Shown: positions 25,601-32,505 of the stretch, piece by piece | Position numbering within the stretch: position 1 is the stretch's first letter | How the letters are laid out: every line of letters starts with the position of its first letter | Assembly: GCA_003130835.1 (NCBI GenBank) | Contig: QEXX01000088.1 | Location: forward strand, 1 to 64,000 | Reading direction: 5' to 3' | DNA from: Anaerolineae bacterium | GTDB lineage: Bacteria; Chloroflexota; Anaerolineae; Anaerolineales; UBA4823 | Length of the DNA: 64,000 nt | Notes under the pieces: generated by a model | What the model was told of the DNA's origin: nothing | The model's input: only the letters and a program-made list of their open reading frames with translations | Databases searched by the model: none | Made by a program: the position numbers and the translations under genes

Positions 25601-25774
25601 GGCATAGATGTTTTGAAAAGAAGAGCTTAAGATTTCCCGCACCGCCAGGGGAGCTGTACTTTCGCTGGGAATCAAGATCAGCTTACGGACTTGCCGTTCC
25701 GATTCTAGGTCTAAGAGTTCTTTGAGCTCTCTGTCAAAGTCTGCAACGGAACCGCGGAATAGATAGTCAGCCAT
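22616..25774 (-). CDS. GlyA-GcvT fusion: serine hydroxymethyltransferase plus glycine cleavage T protein
   Basis: A single 1052-residue frame joining two one-carbon enzymes. Residues about 1-435 are serine hydroxymethyltransferase with [16 protein letters not shown], the PLP lysine in FTTHK (Lys265) and a [10 protein letters not shown]-like segment. Residues about 641-1052 are the aminomethyltransferase GcvT, starting [24 protein letters not shown] and containing [12 protein letters not shown] and SRTGYTGE. Residues 436-640 form a linker plus a small region ([30 protein letters not shown]) that resembles folate-binding barrel sequence. Both halves keep their key motifs, so the protein could pass methylene-tetrahydrofolate between active sites. 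An AGGAG-type site precedes the ATG. Confidence 0.93.
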   Translation of the reverse strand: [1052 protein letters not shown]

Positions 25775-25873
25775 TAGATACTCCTCGTAGGATAAATTTT
25801 GGAATATTCGAATTTAATCCAAAAAATTGCGTTAAGGATTCAATTCTGGAATAAGGGCAATCAGCTTTCTGAC

Positions 25874-26272
25874 TTATGGAATGATCCCCCCGCATGAAAC
25901 CTTGTCTTTGGGTGATTTGGCAAATTGTTCTTTCCATTCTTTTCCATCGAGGTATAACTTGCACTTTAAGTCTCCTGTCTGAGTCGGATTGCCAACTGTA
26001 AGAACGACAATCATCCCCTTTGGGAAATTCATCGTTTTATGCCACGGTACAGAGATTTCTATCAAGCCCGTCTTCGATCCATCTGGCTGAGTATAAGTCA
26101 CCACAGCAGTAGAAGCGCTACCTTCGACCCGATAAGTAATTGAACGGTATCCCTCTGGTCTTGAATTAAAAACCCCTAGAAGATAATAAATGAGAGCCGC
26201 AATACCCAAGACCAAAGCGATGATCAAGAATTGGGCAGCCAGTCCTGTCCTCGATTTAACCGTTAGAGACAT
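25874..26272 (-). CDS. MmpS-like small membrane-anchored protein
   Basis: A 132-residue protein with one N-terminal membrane helix (about residues 12-34) and a small extracytoplasmic beta domain. The segments ITYRVEGSASTAVVTYTQPDG, VPWHKTM and LKCKLYLDGKEWKEQ resemble the MmpS fold of actinobacterial membrane proteins, with the Cys in LKC and the final Cys possibly paired. No MmpL transporter is adjacent. A TAGGAAAAG site precedes the ATG. The family call is by pattern only and function is unknown. Confidence 0.6.
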   Translation of the reverse strand: MSLTVKSRTGLAAQFLIIALVLGIAALIYYLLGVFNSRPEGYRSITYRVEGSASTAVVTYTQPDGSKTGLIEISVPWHKTMNFPKGMIVVLTVGNPTQTGDLKCKLYLDGKEWKEQFAKSPKDKVSCGGIIP

Positions 26273-26337
26273 CTTTTCCTACACGATAATCATCCTCTTC
26301 GATTTTATTCCTATGAATCCTTTCGGTCAAGTTAATA

Positions 26338-26375
26338 AAATCATCCTATGAAGGATGAACTTCATAGGATGATTT
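26338..26375 (-). terminator. Terminator of tRNA-Val
   Basis: Perfect 16-bp stem, AAATCATCCTATGAAG pairing with CTTCATAGGATGATTT, six-base loop. On the minus strand it follows the tRNA 3' end by four bases and runs into TTTTATT. Confidence 0.88.
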
Positions 26376-26379
26376 CTGA

Positions 26380-26453
26380 TGGGCGGAAAGGGACTCGAAC
26401 CCCCGACCTCCTCTGTGTAAGAGAGGCGCTCTAACCAACTGAGCTATCCGCCC
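26380..26453 (-). tRNA. tRNA-Val (anticodon UAC)
   Basis: Cloverleaf on the minus strand: acceptor GGGCGGA pairing with TCCGCCC, D-arm containing AGCTCAGTTGGTTAGAGC, anticodon stem CCTCT/AGAGG with loop CTTACAC (anticodon TAC), and T-arm GGGGGTTCGAGTCCC. The discriminator is A and the CCA end is not encoded. It reads valine codons GUA/GUG. Confidence 0.96.
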
Positions 26454-26528
26454 ATTCACCCTTATATTATACCCGAAATTCCCTTCTTCACCCTTAAGTT
26501 ATCCCATGACCAGACCGATCATTTATCG

Positions 26529-26554
26529 ATTCTAATTGAAGATTCATTTAGAAT
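26529..26554. promoter_or_regulatory. Inverted repeat upstream of the RpiR-type gene
   Basis: Arms ATTCTAA (26529-26535) and TTAGAAT (26548-26554) separated by 12 bases, 11 bases upstream of the -35 box. Position and spacing fit an operator for the regulator encoded downstream; binding is inferred. Confidence 0.45.
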
Positions 26555-26565
26555 TTCAGAAAAGA

Positions 26566-26594
26566 TTGCATTTGAATGAAAAGTATGGTAATAT
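26566..26594 (+). promoter_or_regulatory. Promoter of the RpiR-FAA hydrolase operon
   Basis: TTGCAT at 26566-26571, 17-base spacer, TAATAT at 26589-26594, with TG one base before the -10 box (extended -10). Confidence 0.75.
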
Positions 26595-26637
26595 TTATTG
26601 AAAGGTTTGGTTTTCCTTTGTATTATGAGGAGTTGAA

Positions 26638-27474
26638 ATGAGTTACGAGGAAAGAATACGAGCAGCTAGGTCTAATATGTCAAAAAGTTTTTCTAAGCTG
26701 GCTGATTATCTATTAGACTCTTATATCGAAGCCTCATTTATGACGGCAAGCGAACTTGCTCATACCTTAAACCTTGATGCAGCCACCGTTGTTCGGTTCT
26801 CCCAATTTCTTGGTTATAATGGCTTTCCAGAATTGCAACGGGAAATTCGCCAAAAGGTACGCAATGATTTGCTTCTTCGGCCTCAGGAAGCTTTAGAACC
26901 CAACAGCGTGACGGGAATCGTCCAATCAGCAATGCGGGAAATCGCTGAAGCCATCGAACACACCCGAATCTCTTTAGATATTGATTCGATCCAAAAGTTA
27001 GTTGAATTGCTCGGTACGGTGCGTCGCATTCTCATCTTTGCCGAAGGTCCTGCTCAACCAAACGCCTATAGTCTCGTGCAATATCTTGAACAAGGTGGTT
27101 TCCCGGTCTATATCGCGCGTGCAGGAGTTGTCGACTTAGCGCGCACCCTAAATAATGCTACCCCTCAGGATTTGATTCTAGCTATGGAAATTACCGGACA
27201 GACTCCCTATATTGCGACAGCGCTTTGTGAAGCGCGCTCACGCGGCATCCCCACTGCGGCGATTGTCGGTGCAGCTTCCTTAGCGTCAACACGCTGCGCC
27301 GATATTGTCATCGCTGCAGCTGCGCATTCTTCTGTCGGAGTAGGCACGGTATCCTTGGAGGCAATTATCTATACCTTTGCCAAACTGTTGCGTTGGCGTT
27401 TTGCCGATCGTTTTGCTGGTACAGAACAAGCCATCTTAGAGATCTCAAACCGCATCCAACAGCCTTTAGAATAA
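26638..27474 (+). CDS. MurR/RpiR-family transcriptional regulator
   Basis: A 278-residue repressor/activator with an N-terminal helix-turn-helix (about residues 30-75, TASELAHTLNLDAATVVRFSQFLGYNGFPELQREI) and a C-terminal SIS sugar-phosphate-binding domain (about 125-260, including LVQYLEQGGFPVYI and LAMEITGQTPYIATAL). Members sense phosphosugars and control sugar or amino-sugar catabolism. GAGGAG precedes the ATG. It begins an operon with an FAA hydrolase and a Pro/Thr-rich membrane protein, neither of which reveals the ligand. Confidence 0.9.
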   Translation: MSYEERIRAARSNMSKSFSKLADYLLDSYIEASFMTASELAHTLNLDAATVVRFSQFLGYNGFPELQREIRQKVRNDLLLRPQEALEPNSVTGIVQSAMREIAEAIEHTRISLDIDSIQKLVELLGTVRRILIFAEGPAQPNAYSLVQYLEQGGFPVYIARAGVVDLARTLNNATPQDLILAMEITGQTPYIATALCEARSRGIPTAAIVGAASLASTRCADIVIAAAAHSSVGVGTVSLEAIIYTFAKLLRWRFADRFAGTEQAILEISNRIQQPLE

Positions 27475-27494
27475 ATCTTTTTTCGGAGAGAACC

Positions 27495-28265
27495 ATGCGA
27501 TTTGTTCGTTATCAAAAGCCCAATCAACCCCCCCGTCAGGGTTGGCTTTCTGGCAATCAAGTCGGTCCAATCGAAGGTTCGATCTTCACCGAGTTCCGCC
27601 GTTTGGAAGCCGAAGAGGAGCTCTCGCAAATCCGAATCTTACCCCCTGTCCAACCAAGCAAGATAATTTGTGTCGGCAGAAATTATGCTGCCCATGCTTC
27701 GGAACACGGAGCTGAGGTTCCAGAAGTGCCCCTATTGTTTCTGAAACCCCCCTCCGCAGTCATTGGGCACTTAGACCCCATCATATTGCCTCCTCAAAGC
27801 CACCAAGTCGAACACGAGGCAGAACTGGCTATTGTTATCGGAAAGCGCGGCCGATGGATCCTTCCCGACCAAGCCGAAGGCTATATTCTTGGCTACACGA
27901 TCGCCAATGATGTTACCGCTCGAGACTTGCAAAATAGAGACCATCAGTGGACACGTGCAAAAGGTTTCGATACGTTTTGCCCAATCGGGCCTTGGATCGA
28001 AACGGAATTCAATCCCTCCGATGCCTTAATCACCTGTACGGTGAACGACGATATCCGTCAAATGGCTTCAACCCACGATATGGTCTTTAATATTTACCAA
28101 CTGATTGCTTTTGCCTCATCGATTATGACCCTAGAACCGGGTGACCTGATTCTCACCGGCACGCCAGCGGGGGTAAGCCCTCTTTCCGATGGGGATGTCG
28201 TCCGCATCACCATTGATGGAATCGGCACCCTAGAAAACCCGGTTAAAGCAGAAGCCCCCCACTAA
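27495..28265 (+). CDS. Fumarylacetoacetate hydrolase family protein
   Basis: A 256-residue protein with the FAH fold. KIICVGRNYAAHASEHG is the family entry motif. The metal ligands lie in the VEHEAELAIVIGKRG segment and in YTIANDVTARDLQ. Near the C-terminus, PGDLILTGTPAGVSPL is diagnostic. Members hydrolyse or decarboxylate 2-oxo-acids such as oxaloacetate, acylpyruvates or catechol meta-cleavage products; this one cannot be assigned further. The ATG at 27495 follows GGAGAG; a much longer upstream frame overlaps the regulator gene and is rejected. Confidence 0.9.
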   Translation: MRFVRYQKPNQPPRQGWLSGNQVGPIEGSIFTEFRRLEAEEELSQIRILPPVQPSKIICVGRNYAAHASEHGAEVPEVPLLFLKPPSAVIGHLDPIILPPQSHQVEHEAELAIVIGKRGRWILPDQAEGYILGYTIANDVTARDLQNRDHQWTRAKGFDTFCPIGPWIETEFNPSDALITCTVNDDIRQMASTHDMVFNIYQLIAFASSIMTLEPGDLILTGTPAGVSPLSDGDVVRITIDGIGTLENPVKAEAPH

Positions 28266-28272
28266 TGGTTCG

Positions 28273-29430
28273 ATGTCCTTAGATATTCATACTACGGTTC
28301 AGGTTATCCTGTTGATTCTTTTGCTCTTGGTAGCCTTGATGGTCTGGCAAGGCATCCAGTCGATTCGCACAGCCCGCAAGCTACCTTTCTTTCGTTTGCG
28401 CCGTAATCGAAATTTGCGCGGTTGGAGGCTGATCGGTGGGTCTATTCTTCTCTTTATCCTAACTTTGATCCTGAATACTCGCCTTGAGCCAATGATCTAC
28501 ACCGTGTTTCCCCCATCGCCAACGATAACACTCAGTCCAACCATCACCCTGTCACCAACCATTACCTTATCGCCAACCATCACCCTAACCCCCACCATCA
28601 CGTTAACTCCCGAAGTGACCGACACTCCGACCATCACCCCAACCCCTTTTGTCCCACTCGCCATCGAAGCCCGTTTTGAAGCAACTGTTCCCCCCAACCC
28701 AGAAGCGAAATTTAGCCCCATTATTTTCACTCAAGGAATTGATGCCCTCTATCAACCCATTGCGCCCGGTGAAGAGTTTCAGAATCCGGTCGGACATCTA
28801 TACGGCGTATTTAGCTACGATCAAATGGTCGATGGTTCGCAGTGGACTGCTCTCTGGTATCGAGATGGCGAGTTAGTGCACTTTGAAACCAAAGTCTGGG
28901 ATGGAGGCACTGGGGGGTATGGTTATACGGATTGGAATCCCGATCCCTCACAATGGTTACCCGGCGAATATGAGGTGCAATTGTTCAACGGCTTATTATG
29001 GAAACGTTCAGGGCGCTTTCGAGTGGTTGGTGAACCTCCAACTCCTGCCCCAAGCCCCACCTATACCCAAACCCCAACTCCGTCAAGAACACCCACCCCC
29101 ACACGCAGCTTAACACCCACGCGTACCCTTACACCTACGCGCACTGCGACCTTATCACCCGAACAACGTCTGACCTTAACAGCAGCCCCAACGCGCACCC
29201 CTACGCCAACGCGTACCCGCATCCCAACCTTTACACCTACAATCACTCAGACAAAACGCCCCACCTGGACAATCACTCTCTCCCCCACCGTAACCTTAAC
29301 TCGCACTCCTTATAGCAGCCCCACGGTGACCTTAACGAGAACCCCTTATCCAACCCTCACGCGCACCCCGGTAACGCCTAGCATCACTCCTTACCCCACT
29401 CTGACCCGTACGCCCACGCCAACCAATTAG
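28273..29430 (+). CDS. Membrane-anchored protein with Pro/Thr repeat tracts
   Basis: A 385-residue protein. Two hydrophobic helices (about residues 10-25 and 53-68) anchor it. Residues about 80-115 are perfect or near-perfect Pro-Thr-Ile-Thr-Leu-Ser/Thr repeats. A compact middle domain (about 120-255) contains GVFSYDQMVDGSQWTALWYRDG, DGGTGGYGYTDWNP and LPGEYEVQLFNGLLWKRSGRF and looks like a beta-sandwich found in other Chloroflexi surface proteins. The last 130 residues are another Thr/Pro-rich tract. It probably spans the cell wall. The stop overlaps the psuG stop on the other strand by four bases. Confidence 0.75.
   Translation: MSLDIHTTVQVILLILLLLVALMVWQGIQSIRTARKLPFFRLRRNRNLRGWRLIGGSILLFILTLILNTRLEPMIYTVFPPSPTITLSPTITLSPTITLSPTITLTPTITLTPEVTDTPTITPTPFVPLAIEARFEATVPPNPEAKFSPIIFTQGIDALYQPIAPGEEFQNPVGHLYGVFSYDQMVDGSQWTALWYRDGELVHFETKVWDGGTGGYGYTDWNPDPSQWLPGEYEVQLFNGLLWKRSGRFRVVGEPPTPAPSPTYTQTPTPSRTPTPTRSLTPTRTLTPTRTATLSPEQRLTLTAAPTRTPTPTRTRIPTFTPTITQTKRPTWTITLSPTVTLTRTPYSSPTVTLTRTPYPTLTRTPVTPSITPYPTLTRTPTPTN
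28519..28620 (+). repeat. Tandem repeat coding for PTITLS/T units
   Basis: About six imperfect 18-base units of the type CCAACCATCACCCTGTCA encode Pro-Thr-Ile-Thr-Leu-Ser/Thr. Unit copies differ mainly at third positions. Such arrays can change length by slippage. Confidence 0.8.
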
Positions 29431-30362
29431 CGACCTTTGCTCCAAGCCAAAGCAATTTGAGCTGCAATCCGAGCGTTATTCTTCAACAAGCTAAGATTGG
29501 TTTGCACGCTCTTACCCCCCGATAATTCGTACAGCCTTTGTAGTAAGAAGGGGGTCACCGCTTGACCGTGAATGCCCTGTTTTTCCGCTTCAGACACAGC
29601 TTGTTGAATATAGGCTTCCACCTCATCAGCCGATAAAGCATCGGCTTGCGGTGGAGGCGCGGCGACCAAAATTGCGCTCTGAAACCCCAATTCCCAATGC
29701 GTTCGCGCCAAACTCGCAATGTCTTGAGGGGTGTTTACTACTACACTGACCTCCAAATTCGGGCTTCCGAGGCTATAAAAAGCAGGAAACACCTCGGTTT
29801 GATAGCCCACCACCGGAACAGAGCGGGTTTCAAGCGCCTCCAACGTTGCAGCTAAATCCAAGATCGCTTTCGCACCTGAACAAACCACGATAACAGGGAT
29901 TTCCGCCAAGGCTTGAATATCGGCGGATACATCACTGTGCCGCAAGGTTTCCGTATAACGATGTACCCCACCAATTCCGCCCGTCGAAAAAACTCGAATA
30001 CCGACCTGATGAGCAACCCACATCGTTGCAGCCACCGTCGTGCCACCCCAACCTTTTTCAACCACCAACGGCGCTATATCGCGTAAACTCACTTTGGAGA
30101 CTTGCGCTCGGGTTGCCAAAGCATGAATTTCATCTACAGTCAATCCGCATACGATCTTGCCGTCGATGATTCCGATCGTTGCTGGTATACAACCCGCATT
30201 ATGGATTTCTTCTTCGATTTCTTGTGCCAATTGCAGGTTTTGGGGATAGGGGAGCCCATGCGTGATCACCGTTGTTTCAAGGGCAACCACCGCTTGGTTC
30301 TCATTTAATGCTTTCGATAGAGAAGGAGATAAACGGAAATAAGGCGGAAGAGTACGGCTCAT
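29427..30362 (-). CDS. psuG: Pseudouridine-5'-phosphate glycosidase
   Basis: A 311-residue enzyme that reversibly splits pseudouridine 5'-phosphate into uracil and ribose 5-phosphate. VALETTVITHGLPYPQN near residue 27, IPATIGIIDGKIVCGL, the RDIAPLVVEKGWGGTTVAATM block and FSTGGIGGVHR carry the conserved metal and phosphate site residues. Its start codon overlaps the psuK stop (TAATG), giving a tightly coupled psuK-psuG pair. The uracil released could be reused by Upp, encoded about 10 kb away. Confidence 0.95.
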   Translation of the reverse strand: MSRTLPPYFRLSPSLSKALNENQAVVALETTVITHGLPYPQNLQLAQEIEEEIHNAGCIPATIGIIDGKIVCGLTVDEIHALATRAQVSKVSLRDIAPLVVEKGWGGTTVAATMWVAHQVGIRVFSTGGIGGVHRYTETLRHSDVSADIQALAEIPVIVVCSGAKAILDLAATLEALETRSVPVVGYQTEVFPAFYSLGSPNLEVSVVVNTPQDIASLARTHWELGFQSAILVAAPPPQADALSADEVEAYIQQAVSEAEKQGIHGQAVTPFLLQRLYELSGGKSVQTNLSLLKNNARIAAQIALAWSKGR

Positions 30363-31318
30363 TAGATTACCAATTGGTCATAGAGTTTTTCCAGAGATAA
30401 GTCAGGCACCACTGCACCAGGATATCGGAGCGTTAACGTGGCAGCCGAAACTCCCAAGCGCAAAGCATCATCCAAAGGCATTTCATTGAGTAAACCAAAT
30501 AGAACTGCAGCCGTCAAGGCGTCTCCTGCGCCGGTTGGGTCTAAAATCTCGGTTTGAATGGCCGGGATATGTCCGTTGGTCTCTGAAGAAGCATAGCACA
30601 CACCCTGTTCAGCTAAGGTGATGATCACCACATCCACCCCTTGACTGACCAAGGTTTTGGCAAGCAACAAAGCTTGCCGACGGGATGGCGACTTAGGAGG
30701 CTCTTGGGCCAACAAATTCGCTTCTGCAAAATTCGGTGTGATCAGAAAAGTCTGCTCCAAATAAGGCAATAAACGAGACGAAAGATGTAAAGAGGTCGGA
30801 TCAGCGCAGACCGGAACGCGGTATTTTTTTGCCAGAGAATAAACGACCCGCAAAGTTTCTGGAGGAAGATTTAAGTCTATGAAAATAAAAGAGGCATCCT
30901 TGAACAATTTGGAGTGCTTCCGAAGGTAGGTCGCTGTAAGGTTATGAGTTACTTCCATGCTATCTAAGGCGAAGAGCATTTCCGCCTTATTGTTTAATAT
31001 CCCCATATACATTCCAGTTGGACAATCTCCACAGCGGATAATATATTCTGTATTGACCCCTGCTAATTGGGTATGTTTGACAAGACGCTCACCGTCTTCA
31101 TCCTCTCCAACAGCCGTAAGCAAGATAACACCTTGACCTAGACGAGCTAAATTTTCGGCAACATTTCTTGCCACTCCCCCAAAGGTTGTGCGGATACGGG
31201 CTGGGTTTGATGAACCTTCGCGCAATTCACTCTCAAGTTTGCCGACAATGTCTATGCCCGCCGCGCCAATCACCACCACCGGACACTCTGACTTGAGCTC
31301 AAAATTGTTCTTTTTCAT
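30362..31318 (-). CDS. psuK: Pseudouridine kinase (PfkB family)
   Basis: A 318-residue ribokinase-family kinase. The N-terminal Gly-rich TTFGGVARNVAENLARLG and the C-terminal DPTGAGDALTAAVLFG (anion hole and catalytic Asp) are diagnostic of PfkB kinases, and coupling to psuG assigns pseudouridine as the substrate. The ATG at 31318 lies seven bases after a TATAAT box and the short leader would hold no real ribosome binding site, so the mRNA is probably leaderless. Confidence 0.92.
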   Translation of the reverse strand: MKKNNFELKSECPVVVIGAAGIDIVGKLESELREGSSNPARIRTTFGGVARNVAENLARLGQGVILLTAVGEDEDGERLVKHTQLAGVNTEYIIRCGDCPTGMYMGILNNKAEMLFALDSMEVTHNLTATYLRKHSKLFKDASFIFIDLNLPPETLRVVYSLAKKYRVPVCADPTSLHLSSRLLPYLEQTFLITPNFAEANLLAQEPPKSPSRRQALLLAKTLVSQGVDVVIITLAEQGVCYASSETNGHIPAIQTEILDPTGAGDALTAAVLFGLLNEMPLDDALRLGVSAATLTLRYPGAVVPDLSLEKLYDQLVI

Positions 31319-31325
31319 TTCCTAA

Positions 31326-31331
31326 ATTATA
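31326..31331 (-). promoter_or_regulatory. -10 box of psuK (leaderless)
   Basis: TATAAT on the minus strand, ending seven bases before the psuK ATG. The -35 region is weak. Confidence 0.6.
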
Positions 31332-31564
31332 ATAGCTCTCGTTCTTTGCTGATATCAAATTTTTGGGATTTCTAAAACGCCTCATGCTATCTAAAGCCAT
31401 ATCTCTGGCAACCGATCATAGCTGGCCGAGCAACTTATCTGATGGCTATACCCATCTTCAGTCCTCCCATCGCCATCAATGTCACAGGCTGCAATGACAG
31501 CCCTTCTGCCTTTACTCGTCGCTTAGGAAAATAGCAGACCCTATCGAGGAGATGGACCCTTAGC

Positions 31565-32221
31565 ATGCTGATTCGAGTTGAACTCCACTGTCACACCGAT
31601 GCATCCGAAGATAGTTTACTGAGCGTTTCCGAATTGCTGGAAACTTGCAAACGAAAAAGAATCGATAAAATCGCCATCACCGACCATAACACGATTCGCA
31701 ATGCTCGCTTAGCCCAACAAATTGCTCCGGATACGGTAATTCTCGGAGAAGAAATCCTTACGCAACAAGGCGAACTACTGGCTTTTTTTGTCACCGAAGA
31801 GCTCCCAGCCGGTTTAGATGCTCTTGAAGCTATCACTGAATTACGCCGACAAGGTGCATTCATCAGTGTTTCCCATCCATACGACCATTTCCGCAAGGGT
31901 TACTGGCAGGAAACTGAGCTAATTAAAATTGCAACGAAAGTCGATGCAATTGAAATCTTCAATGCAAGATGTCTTCGCAATCGACACAACCGTTTGGCGC
32001 GTGCCTTCGCTGAACGCCATCAGCTATTCGGGACAGTGGGCTCAGACGCTCACTCTGCCATTGAAGTGGGCCGCGCTTATCATATGATGGACAATTTTTC
32101 GACTGCCGAGCAATTTCGCTATGCACTGGTCAATTCACAAATTCGCACTCAACGATCCTCGCCGCTCGTTCATCTATTATCCAGATTTGCCAAATGGAAA
32201 AAAACCTTCAAAATCGCTTGA
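31565..32221 (+). CDS. PHP-domain phosphoesterase
   Basis: A 218-residue metal-dependent hydrolase of the PHP family. Metal ligands are visible in ELHCHTDASEDS near the N-terminus, in ITDHNTI, GEEI, and in the C-terminal VGSDAHSAIEVGRAY. Family members dephosphorylate nucleotides or histidinol phosphate; the substrate here is unknown. No signal peptide. GAGGAG lies 13 bases before the ATG, a long spacing. The 246 bases upstream contain no recognisable feature other than the psuK promoter. Confidence 0.87.
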   Translation: MLIRVELHCHTDASEDSLLSVSELLETCKRKRIDKIAITDHNTIRNARLAQQIAPDTVILGEEILTQQGELLAFFVTEELPAGLDALEAITELRRQGAFISVSHPYDHFRKGYWQETELIKIATKVDAIEIFNARCLRNRHNRLARAFAERHQLFGTVGSDAHSAIEVGRAYHMMDNFSTAEQFRYALVNSQIRTQRSSPLVHLLSRFAKWKKTFKIA

Positions 32222-32245
32222 CCATTCTCAATTTTTGAGTAGAAT
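32218..32245 (+). promoter_or_regulatory. Promoter of tRNA-Leu
   Basis: TTGACC at 32218-32223, 16-base spacer, TAGAAT at 32240-32245, nine bases before the tRNA 5' end. The -35 box overlaps the stop codon of the PHP gene. Confidence 0.75.
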
Positions 32246-32254
32246 CAAATTAGT

Positions 32255-32340
32255 GGGGCGGTGGCGGAACTGGCAGACGCAGGGGACTTAAAATCCTCCG
32301 GAGGTGACACTCCTTGTGGGTTCGACTCCCACCCGCCCCA
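32255..32340 (+). tRNA. tRNA-Leu (anticodon UAA)
   Basis: An 86-nt class II tRNA. Acceptor GGGGCGG pairs with CCGCCCC, D-arm GCGGAACTGGCAGACGC, anticodon loop ACTTAAAAT with anticodon TAA, a long variable arm, and T-arm GTGGGTTCGACTCCCAC. Discriminator A; CCA is not encoded. It reads UUA/UUG. Confidence 0.96.
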
Positions 32341-32368
32341 TGTAAAATCTCTGATTCAAGGCTTATAC

Positions 32369-32395
32369 GGCGGTTCATGATCGACATGAACCGCC
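32369..32395 (+). terminator. Hairpin downstream of tRNA-Leu
   Basis: Perfect 11-bp stem GGCGGTTCATG / CATGAACCGCC with an ATCGA loop, 29 bases after the tRNA. It has no T-run, so it may be a processing or transcript-end structure rather than a full intrinsic terminator. Confidence 0.5.
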
Positions 32396-32488
32396 AACGC
32401 AATTCTAGGGGCGTCTGATCAAAGATTCCCCTTTCAATGATCAACGTTCATGGGTTTGTTCTAGGTGTAACGCTGATCCCTATCTTTA

Positions 32489-32497
32489 TGGTATGAT
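32489..32497 (+). promoter_or_regulatory. Extended -10 promoter of fmt (leaderless)
   Basis: TGGTATGAT: extended -10 element with TATGAT at 32492-32497, ending eight bases before the fmt ATG at 32506. No Shine-Dalgarno sequence is present between them. Confidence 0.62.
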
Positions 32498-32505
32498 TTT
32501 TCACG

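Noticed and set aside
28519-28620. A CRISPR-like array.
   Set aside because: The repeats are contiguous, in frame and encode a Pro/Thr tract; there are no spacers or cas genes.
31384-31500. A 38-codon frame beginning ATGCTATCTAAAGCC in the gap before the PHP gene.
   Set aside because: No ribosome binding site, no hydrophobic or conserved pattern, and no coupling to a neighbour.
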